Assembly (NCBI GenBank): GCA_903841915.1
Contig: CAIMKO010000612.1
Coordinates: 1-7,970, forward strand
Direction of reading: 5' to 3'
From: an uncultured Chitinophagaceae bacterium
Lineage (GTDB): Bacteria; Bacteroidota; Bacteroidia; Chitinophagales; Chitinophagaceae
DNA: 7,970 nt
Both the position numbers and the translations under genes were made by a program. The notes below the pieces were generated by a model. The model was not told where the DNA came from, did not search any database, and worked only from the letters and a program-made list of their open reading frames with translations. Positions 1-5,111 of this stretch are shown piece by piece; the stretch's first letter is position 1, and each line of letters opens with the position of its first letter.

Positions 1-9
1 ACAAAATAC

Positions 10-67
10 ATCACTATTGTTATATAAGTAATTGTAAATCAACGATAAATTATATATAATCACTATT
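10..67. repeat. Short direct repeats and AT palindrome beside the tRNA-derived att site
   Basis: The 9-mer ATCACTATT occurs at 10-18 and again at 59-67, ending directly against the tRNA fragment that starts at 68. Between them, 49-60 is a perfect 12-base palindrome, ATTATATATAAT. This sequence replaces the 5' half of the tRNA gene, so it is probably the end of a neighbouring integrated element. Repeats of this kind next to an att core can be recombinase-binding sites, but the DNA is very AT-rich and chance is a real alternative. No gene is visible in 1-67. Confidence 0.3.
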
Positions 68-107
68 CATAACCCAAAGGTCTCGGGTTCAACTCCCGAT
101 CCCGCTA
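68..107 (+). tRNA. 3' half of an initiator tRNA-Met (CAU); att-site fragment, not a functional tRNA
   Basis: The fragment begins at the anticodon CAT (68-70). It continues with AA, then CCC (73-75), the 3' side of the three G:C pairs that mark initiator tRNAs, then a variable loop AGGTC (78-82). A perfect T-arm follows, TCGGG (83-87) pairing with CCCGA (95-99) around the loop TTCAACT. The 3' acceptor strand is TCCCGCT (100-106) with discriminator A107. CCA is not encoded. Upstream of 68 there is no D-arm and no acceptor partner (GCGGGA-like), only unrelated AT-rich DNA. A 3' tRNA half cut at the anticodon is the classic footprint of site-specific integration into a tRNA gene. The intact gene should lie elsewhere, probably at the far end of the element to the left. 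Confidence 0.85.
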
Positions 108-110
108 CAG

Positions 111-150
111 AAAGGGAATTATCATCAAAAAAATGATAATTCCTTTTTTT
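111..150 (+). terminator. Intrinsic terminator of the tRNA
   Basis: An 11-bp perfect stem, GGAATTATCAT (115-125) with ATGATAATTCC (133-143), encloses a 7-base A-rich loop. Further A:T pairs extend its base. It is followed by a run of seven T (144-150). The polarity fits the plus strand, the direction of the tRNA, so the fragment appears to have kept the native tRNA terminator or an equivalent carried by an element. Read on the minus strand, the same bases fall inside the recombinase remnant. Confidence 0.85.
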
Positions 151-437
151 ATTTCCTGAATTATCACTTGAAAATGAGGTAATTATCTTAAAGTAGCTGT
201 TCATGTTGGTGGTTAGATACTGGTGATTTTTTCCATCATACAAAACTGCATCAGGAAACAGCATTCTATGCAGGTTTCTCTTTTCATCAATATCGCTGGA
301 GACTCATATTTTACTGATGTTTTGAGCCTTTTTAAGTGACGATTCAATCATTTTATTTAGGTTAGATAGTTGAATTGGTTGTGCATTCAATTCTTTGTTG
401 ATTAAAAGCAATAGATGTTTTCAATGATTAATTTATT

Positions 438-498
438 ATAACATTATTTTGCACGATAACATTTTATTTGTTATTGTGCATTAATTATGTTATTATTG
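438..498 (+). promoter_or_regulatory. Nested inverted-repeat operator with overlapping Bacteroidota-type promoter for the AbiE-like operon
   Basis: The inner dyad is TGCACGATAACA (450-461) against TGTTATTGTGCA (469-480), 12 bp with one G:T wobble and a 7-base spacer. The outer dyad is ATAACAT (438-444) against ATGTTAT (487-493), nearly on the same centre at about 465. The same half-site ATAACA thus appears four times, two per strand, spaced 18-19 bp apart. A candidate promoter lies within it: TTTG (467-470), 20 bases, then TATTATTG (491-498), 7 of 8 matches to TAnnTTTG. Both boxes overlap right-hand arms, as expected for autorepression by the antitoxin's winged helix. The predicted transcript would start at or near the ATG at 506, implying a very short or absent leader. 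Confidence 0.65.
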
Positions 499-505
499 TA
501 TAATA

Positions 506-1480
506 ATGCAGGAAATAGAACAATATATTGCACAAAACTTCGGCTTAAATGCCAGAATAAAACCACTCAAAAAAGCGGAGTTGGTTAACCTGCCTTTATA
601 CCTAAAAGCTAATTACAGCCTTTCCCATGGTGTACTAAATAGCCAGCAGTTAATCTGGGCCAATGTTCTAAACTATGAAAACAGTACACCCGATCAATTG
701 AAAAAGCAAGGCCATCTGCTTCGCCAAATCTTTCATGCTCCGGTGGTATTTGTTTTTAATAAACTCGATAGCTGGCAGCGTAAAAGGCTCATAGAAAAAC
801 AGGTGGCTTTTGCACAACCATTCAAACAGCTTTTTATTCCGGAATTGTTCATGCAGTTAAATGATGTGGCAGGCAATAATAATATTGCAGTACCCATGGT
901 CAAAAAATTAACGGCTCCGGCCCAATTTGCAATTCTATATCATTTGCAAGTAACATCCCTGGAACAAAAAACATTTCAGGAAATAGCTGAGCTCCTGCAA
1001 TATTCCGCTATGACCATCACTAGGTTAATCAAAGAAATGCAAAATGCTCTGTTGCTTTCTGTAGAAGGTACAAAAGAAAAGTCAATAAAATTTAATCTGC
1101 CTAAAAAAGAACTCTGGCAAAAGGCATTGCCATTGTTTATTTCACCGGTTCGTGAAATTTGTTTTACAGACCAATTGCCAAACGATAATTATTTAAAAAA
1201 CGCAGGCGATACCGCATTAGCTGCTTATGGTATGCTTTCTGAAAGCGGACAAAAAACTTATGCTATTGGCAAAGATGAATTTCGTTCTTTAAAATTGGAT
1301 AGCAGTTTTAAAAATTTGGATAGTAAGAATGGCGATTTTAAAATAGAAGTATGGCATTACAATCCTAAATTGCTTTCTCAGATCAAGGAAGTCGATAAAT
1401 TATCTTTGTACTTATCCATGCAAAATGATCAGGATGAAAGAATACAAAGAGCATTACAAGACCTTTTAAATGATATGTAA
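506..1480 (+). CDS. AbiEi-like antitoxin / winged-helix transcriptional regulator of a nucleotidyltransferase toxin
   Basis: This 324-aa protein probably neutralises the toxin encoded next and represses the operon. The N-terminal half (about 1-130) contains the segment VVFVFNKLDSWQRKRLIEKQ followed by VAFAQPFKQLFIPELF. That is the (Y/W)QRKRLIE..(I/V)(P/A)F..P..QL(Y/F)(I/L)P(D/E)L pattern I associate with MarR-annotated proteins next to AbiEii toxins. A winged helix-turn-helix follows at about 135-200: LTAPAQFAILYHL, then FQEIAELLQYSAMTITRLIK as helices 2 and 3, then a wing ending KSIKFN. The C-terminal 125 residues are not recognised and may bind toxin. No Shine-Dalgarno precedes the ATG at 506, and a predicted transcription start falls close to it. 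The stop overlaps the toxin start (TAATG), so translation is probably coupled. It lies just downstream of the four-half-site operator. The family is fairly sure from domain plus partner; the antitoxin mechanism is inferred. Confidence 0.75.
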   Translation: MQEIEQYIAQNFGLNARIKPLKKAELVNLPLYLKANYSLSHGVLNSQQLIWANVLNYENSTPDQLKKQGHLLRQIFHAPVVFVFNKLDSWQRKRLIEKQVAFAQPFKQLFIPELFMQLNDVAGNNNIAVPMVKKLTAPAQFAILYHLQVTSLEQKTFQEIAELLQYSAMTITRLIKEMQNALLLSVEGTKEKSIKFNLPKKELWQKALPLFISPVREICFTDQLPNDNYLKNAGDTALAAYGMLSESGQKTYAIGKDEFRSLKLDSSFKNLDSKNGDFKIEVWHYNPKLLSQIKEVDKLSLYLSMQNDQDERIQRALQDLLNDM

Positions 1481-2250
1481 TGGTAATTGGCTTAGATATT
1501 TTTATAAAACATTTTCAACCCTACAATGATCACTATATCTTAATTGGTGGTGGTGCCTGCGATTACCAGATGCTGCAAAAAGGTTTGCCCTTCCGGTCCA
1601 CCAAAGACCTCGATATTATTTTAATCATCGAAACCCTTTCCGATGAATTTGTAAATCATTTTTGGCAGTTTATAAAAGATGGTGAATATGCAATTGCAGA
1701 AGTGGGGGATAAAAAAAGTTTTTATAGATTCATCAAACCTTATGCTGATGGCTATCCCCGTATGCTCGAATTATTTTCCCGTAAACCGGATATGATAAAA
1801 GAAATTCCGGGCATGTACCTAACAGATATCCCTACGGGTGAAGAGGCTTCCAGTTTATCTGCCATTCTATTGGATGAAGAATATTACAACTTTACCCTGG
1901 AAAATACACAGTTCACTGATGGACTACATTTGGCAAATGAAATAGCCCTGATCTGCTTAAAGGCGAAAGCATTTTTAAATAACACAAAACGTAAAACAGA
2001 AGGCCAGATTATTCAACAGGATGATATCACAAAACACAGGAATGATATTATACGTTTAACAGCAACACTAACTCCTACTACTATCGTGTCAACACCTAAT
2101 ACAGTAAAAGAAGATTTACTTCAATACATAGAAATCATCCGGAATGAAAACCCCGATATCAAACAGGTTTTAAAAGATCAGGGGATGGCTAATATCAGTT
2201 TGGAACAAATCATCGACCAATTAATTAGCTCTTTCAGTTTAGAAAGCTAA
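1480..2250 (+). CDS. AbiEii/AbiGii-family nucleotidyltransferase toxin
   Basis: This 256-aa protein has a DNA polymerase beta-type nucleotidyltransferase core. LIGGGACDYQ (21-30) supplies the G-G loop, and RSTKDLDII (39-47) carries the metal-binding pair D43 and D45. E97 in RMLELF fits the third carboxylate. A C-terminal helical part has LKAKAF (160-165, K161 as the likely conserved lysine) and DITKHRNDIIRL (182-193), the K..A...R......D..KH..D..RL pattern of Bacteroidota AbiEii-like proteins. Related toxins such as AbiEii and MenA use NTPs to inactivate targets including tRNAs; the target here is unknown. All visible catalytic positions are intact, so the toxin could be active. Its start shares one base with the antitoxin stop. 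Such pairs act in phage defence or stabilise mobile elements, which fits the adjacent att scar. Confidence 0.82.
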   Translation: MVIGLDIFIKHFQPYNDHYILIGGGACDYQMLQKGLPFRSTKDLDIILIIETLSDEFVNHFWQFIKDGEYAIAEVGDKKSFYRFIKPYADGYPRMLELFSRKPDMIKEIPGMYLTDIPTGEEASSLSAILLDEEYYNFTLENTQFTDGLHLANEIALICLKAKAFLNNTKRKTEGQIIQQDDITKHRNDIIRLTATLTPTTIVSTPNTVKEDLLQYIEIIRNENPDIKQVLKDQGMANISLEQIIDQLISSFSLES

Positions 2251-2317
2251 ATTTCCCAATTAAGGTCAGTTCTATATTTCTAATTTATCGGACTATTGAA
2301 TACAAATAAACAAAGGA

Positions 2318-2348
2318 TTTGCAATGAACCATACTTCTAATAGATTTG
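2318..2348 (+). promoter_or_regulatory. Consensus Bacteroidota promoter (TTTG-N19-TAGATTTG)
   Basis: TTTG at 2318-2321, a 19-base spacer, and TAGATTTG at 2341-2348 match the Bacteroidota primary sigma consensus (-33 TTTG, -7 TAnnTTTG) at every specified position. Transcription would begin around 2353-2356, which coincides with the GTG start of the TOTE-like fragment. The message would be leaderless, or a start would have to be used further downstream. The match is seen directly; activity is inferred. Confidence 0.6.
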
Positions 2349-2352
2349 TTTT

Positions 2353-2541
2353 GTGAACAATAATCATCTACAAATATTCAAATCACTTTTTAAAGGGCGT
2401 GAAGATGTTTTTGCATTGCGTTGGGCGAAAGCCGATAAAAGTGGTTATATGCCTGCGTATAAATTAGATTGGAAAGCTTATGCTAAGCACAAGGCAAATG
2501 GCGGCACATTAAAGGACTTTCCTGACAAAACATTTCTTTAA
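2353..2541 (+). pseudogene. N-terminal remnant of a TOTE conflict-system primase/helicase-type protein (62 codons)
   Basis: The 62 residues contain SLFKGREDVFALRW (11-24), SGYMPAY (30-36) and HKANGGTLKDFPDKTFL (46-62). I recognise this run (LF.GREDV.A.RW, GY.PA, GGT...F.DK.(F/Y)L) as the extreme N-terminus of large TOTE-type proteins. Those carry a primase domain, helicase and nuclease modules and are usually many hundreds of residues long. Here the frame ends at two successive TAA codons just where the conserved leader would pass into the next domain, and no continuation is visible in 2542-2647. The start is GTG, because no in-frame ATG precedes the motif. It sits between the AbiE-like pair and the glycan locus, so it is probably debris of a defence island. 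A short independently used protein is the alternative, favoured by the intact promoter and the absence of internal stops. Confidence 0.6.
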
Positions 2542-2567
2542 TAAGCGATGGATAAGGTAATGAACAT

Positions 2568-2592
2568 CCTATTTGTATAGGGCCATTTTTTA
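2568..2592 (+). terminator. Weak candidate terminator after the TOTE-like fragment
   Basis: CCTAT (2568-2572) pairs with ATAGG (2577-2581) around a 4-base loop. Four bases later comes a run of seven T (2586-2592). The stem is short and the T-run is not immediately adjacent, so this is only a possible boundary between the mobile-DNA debris and the glycan locus. Confidence 0.3.
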
Positions 2593-2612
2593 AGTTAAAG
2601 CAACCTAAGCAT

Positions 2613-2645
2613 CGATATATCGTATTCTCTACCAGAAACGATATA
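2613..2645. promoter_or_regulatory. Palindrome and inverted repeat just before the sugar transferase start
   Basis: CGATATATCG at 2613-2622 is a perfect 10-base palindrome. TATATCGT (2616-2623) is also the exact reverse complement of ACGATATA (2638-2645), which ends two bases before the ATG at 2648. The site could be an operator or an mRNA hairpin masking the start. The bases are mostly A and T, so chance is possible. No clear TAnnTTTG promoter was found in 2542-2647. Confidence 0.3.
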
Positions 2646-2647
2646 AT

Positions 2648-3397
2648 ATGCAGGATATTCTAAGCTACCAATCTAATGCAGCAGGTAATTATGTAGAGGA
2701 TAGTATTTATGCTGAAAAATATAATGGCATTCCTTATGATGATTCTCAGCTTACAAACAATGATTATATTGATAATGTAAGAAGCATCTATGGCAATTTA
2801 AGATCGCCATTGGAAGCGCGACTGAATATGCTATACAAACGTTGTTTTGATATCATGCTTTCATGCCTTCTTTTATTAGGATTACTTTCCTGGTTTGTCC
2901 CCTTATTCATCATCCTGATCAAACTTGATTCAAAAGGGCCGGCTTTCTTCTTGCAAAAGCGAAAGAAAAAGAATGGGAAATTGTTCACCTGCATTAAACT
3001 TCGAACAATGGTAGTGAATGAGGAGGCCGATAGTATTGCAGCATTGGAGAATGACAGCAGAATCACAAGGATCGGTAAAATACTCAGGCAATATCATGTG
3101 GACGAACTTCCTCAATTATGGAATGTTCTGATAGGCGATATGTCGATCATCGGGCCAAGACCATATATGCTGATCGAAAATCTTAATTATGAAAAGCAAA
3201 TAAAGGAATACAGTGATCGGTATAAAGTAAAACCGGGAATCACCGGCCTGGCTCAATCTCTCGGCTATTTTGGGTTTACTGATGATCTGCAAAAGATCGA
3301 TGAACGGGTAATGCTTGATCTGATCTACATCAAACGCTGGTCATTCAAGATGGATATTCAAATATTAGCCAGAACATTCCTATCCATCTTTTCCTGA
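2648..3397 (+). CDS. Monotopic phosphoglycosyl transferase (bacterial sugar transferase)
   Basis: This 249-aa membrane protein should transfer a sugar phosphate from a UDP-sugar to undecaprenyl phosphate, the first step of lipid-linked glycan assembly at the inner face of the inner membrane. Visible hallmarks: KRCFDIML (64-71), a hydrophobic helix about 68-91 broken by P85 (the re-entrant membrane helix), SKGPAFFLQKRKKKNGKLF (95-113), KLRTM (117-121), the catalytic Asp-Glu pair D152-E153 in HVDELPQLWN, GDMSIIGPRP (163-172), and VKPGITGLAQ (194-203). It is a short-form enzyme without the extra membrane helices of WcaJ, but has a polar N-terminal extension of about 60 residues of unknown role. 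No clear ribosome-binding site precedes the ATG at 2648, and M61 (ATG at 2828) would also give a complete catalytic domain. The stop overlaps an ATG (ATGA, 3397-3400). The sugar specificity cannot be read. Confidence 0.93.
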   Translation: MQDILSYQSNAAGNYVEDSIYAEKYNGIPYDDSQLTNNDYIDNVRSIYGNLRSPLEARLNMLYKRCFDIMLSCLLLLGLLSWFVPLFIILIKLDSKGPAFFLQKRKKKNGKLFTCIKLRTMVVNEEADSIAALENDSRITRIGKILRQYHVDELPQLWNVLIGDMSIIGPRPYMLIENLNYEKQIKEYSDRYKVKPGITGLAQSLGYFGFTDDLQKIDERVMLDLIYIKRWSFKMDIQILARTFLSIFS

Positions 3398-3468
3398 TGA
3401 CCGAATGTTTCTATGCAGCTTCAGGTAAATTCTTCCGAATTCAGTGCCAATTTGTTTTAACTATTTGA
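3397..3468 (+). other. Possible 23-codon coupling ORF between sugar transferase and ABC gene
   Basis: An ATG at 3397-3399 overlaps the sugar transferase stop. It opens 23 codons ending in TGA at 3466-3468, which itself overlaps a TTG at 3465 that is in frame with the ABC transporter. This would allow ribosomes to pass from one gene to the next by termination-reinitiation. The peptide matches nothing I know. It could equally be the old start of the ABC gene separated by a frameshift, or chance. Confidence 0.25.
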
Positions 3469-5102
3469 AAAAGATCGTCAGCAACATATTGAACAGTTTG
3501 CATACCGATGAAAAAAGACAATGGGTAATCCTGATCTTTTTTGATGTGCTGATCAGTGCACTGGATATTTTATTTCTTACGATCCTTTTATATATCATCC
3601 ATTTTACTGCAGAGCCGGTCTATGCAAAATCCGATAAAGCTTTTTTCTTCAGTATTCATCCGGTCTTATTGGTTTTATCTTTTTTGGTTTGTTTCAGTAT
3701 CAAAAACCTGTTTGGTTTTTGGGTCTTGAAAAAGCAAAATGCTTTTGTGTATGCGGTTGCGGCAAGAATGTCAAAGGAAAATCTGGAAAATTATCTCCGA
3801 AATGATTACCTGCATTATGTACACGTTGATTCTTCGGTGCATATGAGGAAAATAGGACAGGAACCTATTGAATTTGGACAATATGTGTTGCGAGGGTTAC
3901 AGCAGATCATTGGTCAGACAATTCTGATACTCATTACCATCATTGCAATACTCATTTTTAATGCCAGCCTCTTTTTGATATTGTTTTCAATTCTTCTACC
4001 ACCGATATTTCTGATGGGCTATCTGATGAAGAAATGGTTGTCGTCTGCACGAATGAATACAAAGCGGTCAAGCGAAAGGTCAATTCAGCATTTATATGAA
4101 GCATTGGGAGGTTTTATTGAAAGTAATATATACGGCAAACAGGATTTTTTTACTAAGCGCTATGTGATCCAACAAAAAAAACTGAACAAAGATCTTTCGG
4201 TGCAGCAAAATATTCAGGGAATGCCTTCACGCCTGATAGAAGTTTTTGCCATATTTGGACTGTTTGTGTTGATCTTGATCAATACTGTGTATGCCAATAC
4301 CATTCAGATCATAACGATCGGTGCTTTTATGGCTGCGGCCTATAAAATAATTCCGGGTATTGTGAAAATATTAAATAGCGCAGGACAAATAAAAACCTAT
4401 TCGTTTACGATCAAATCTGATAAGCTTTTCCTGCCCAATCCAATTCGTCATTCCGTCAGAGAAATTGCTGCTGTTGCATTCAGTGATATTTCAATTAAAT
4501 ATGAAGACCATATTGTTTTAGAGCATTTTAATATGAAAATAGTCAGCGGTGATCTTGCTGGTATATCTGCCATTTCCGGAAAAGGGAAAAGCACCATCAT
4601 TCATTTGTTGCTTGGCTTTTTGGATCCCTGCGCGGGAGCAATTTATATCAATGAAGAATTATCCGATGCATCTGAAAGGCAAAGCTATTGGGGGAATATC
4701 GCCTATGTAAAACAACAATCTTTTCTTATTCATGACAGCATTGTTAAAAATATTACACTGGACGAAATAGTAGACCAGAAAAAGATGTCGGAAGCGATCG
4801 AGATGAGCGGACTGGGAGAATTGCTAGATCAATTACCTGAGGGTTATGATTCGATCATCGAAGAGAATGGAAAAAATATCAGCGGGGGACAAAGACAAAG
4901 GATCATGCTGGCAAGGGCCTTTTATAAAGAATTTGATATGCTGATCCTGGATGAGCCTTTTAAAGAACTGGATGAGGCATCAGAAATTAAAATATTGAAA
5001 CATCTTCAAACAATAGCAGCAAAAAGAAAAATTGTAGTCCTGATAACACATAACGACAGCAGTTTGTCATTCTGCAATAAGCTTATCACGATTGGGGCTT
5101 AA
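3444..5102 (+). CDS. ABC exporter/flippase-type protein, fused membrane and ATPase domains
   Basis: This 552-aa half-transporter should work as a homodimer moving a substrate, probably the lipid-linked glycan, across the inner membrane. Six hydrophobic segments lie at about 27-52, 72-95, 155-175, 177-195, 265-282 and 288-306. The nucleotide-binding domain follows: aromatic A-loop Y353, Walker A AISGKGKST (376-384), Q-loop Q424/Q425, signature NISGGQRQR (478-486), Walker B MLILDEP (499-505, D503, E504), D-loop ELD and switch H536. The first Walker A glycine is alanine (A376); all other ATPase residues are present. The start is uncertain: GTG at 3444 is the first possible start after the in-frame stop at 3426-3428, while TTG at 3465 gives LKKIVSNIL, like the usual MKK... 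start of such proteins. It follows the sugar transferase closely, suggesting one operon and a PglK-like role, which is inferred from context. Confidence 0.9.
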   Translation: MPICFNYLKKIVSNILNSLHTDEKRQWVILIFFDVLISALDILFLTILLYIIHFTAEPVYAKSDKAFFFSIHPVLLVLSFLVCFSIKNLFGFWVLKKQNAFVYAVAARMSKENLENYLRNDYLHYVHVDSSVHMRKIGQEPIEFGQYVLRGLQQIIGQTILILITIIAILIFNASLFLILFSILLPPIFLMGYLMKKWLSSARMNTKRSSERSIQHLYEALGGFIESNIYGKQDFFTKRYVIQQKKLNKDLSVQQNIQGMPSRLIEVFAIFGLFVLILINTVYANTIQIITIGAFMAAAYKIIPGIVKILNSAGQIKTYSFTIKSDKLFLPNPIRHSVREIAAVAFSDISIKYEDHIVLEHFNMKIVSGDLAGISAISGKGKSTIIHLLLGFLDPCAGAIYINEELSDASERQSYWGNIAYVKQQSFLIHDSIVKNITLDEIVDQKKMSEAIEMSGLGELLDQLPEGYDSIIEENGKNISGGQRQRIMLARAFYKEFDMLILDEPFKELDEASEIKILKHLQTIAAKRKIVVLITHNDSSLSFCNKLITIGA

Positions 5103-5111
5103 CAAACAGTT

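Larger units (their letters stand above)
67..420 (-). pseudogene. Decayed 3' end of a serine site-specific recombinase, running into the tRNA fragment
   Basis: Reading leftward from about 420, the minus strand gives a recombinase-like C-terminus: ...LNAQPIQLSNLNKMIESSL, then KKAQNISKI, a TGA at 306-304, VSSDIDEKRNLHRMLFPDAV, LYDGKNHQYLTTNMNSYFKI. The pattern (D.EK..L..(L/I)FP(D/E)...YD.KN..Y.T...N..F) is what I recall from the C-terminal ends of large Bacteroidota serine recombinases. The TGA sits where that family often has Trp, and another in-frame stop lies at 423-421. No catalytic N-terminal domain is present, because the upstream DNA is the antitoxin operator. The frame stays open from 303 to the stop at 69-67. 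Its last residues (AGSGVEPETFGL) are the antisense of the tRNA fragment. Family assignment is from memory of the motif. Remnant status is clear from the stops and truncation. This is the only content recognised in the long gene-free stretch 151-437. Confidence 0.6.

Noticed and set aside
67..117. Minus-strand peptide ending AGSGVEPETFGL taken as a protein domain in its own right
   Set aside because: These residues are simply the antisense of the tRNA 3' half. They are kept only as the tail of the recombinase remnant, not as a domain.
2324..2356. ATG at 2324 as the start of the TOTE-like fragment
   Set aside because: It is out of frame with the conserved residues and reaches a stop after 10 codons; the GTG at 2353 is the only start that gives the motif its usual N-terminal position.
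2788..3115. Two minus-strand open frames inside the sugar transferase gene
   Set aside because: They lie opposite a gene with all family motifs, and their low-complexity Phe/Ser-rich sequence resembles no protein family.
5077..5090. Palindrome ATAAGCTTAT near the end of the ABC gene as a terminator stem
   Set aside because: It has no loop of useful size and no T-run on either side, and it lies inside coding sequence.
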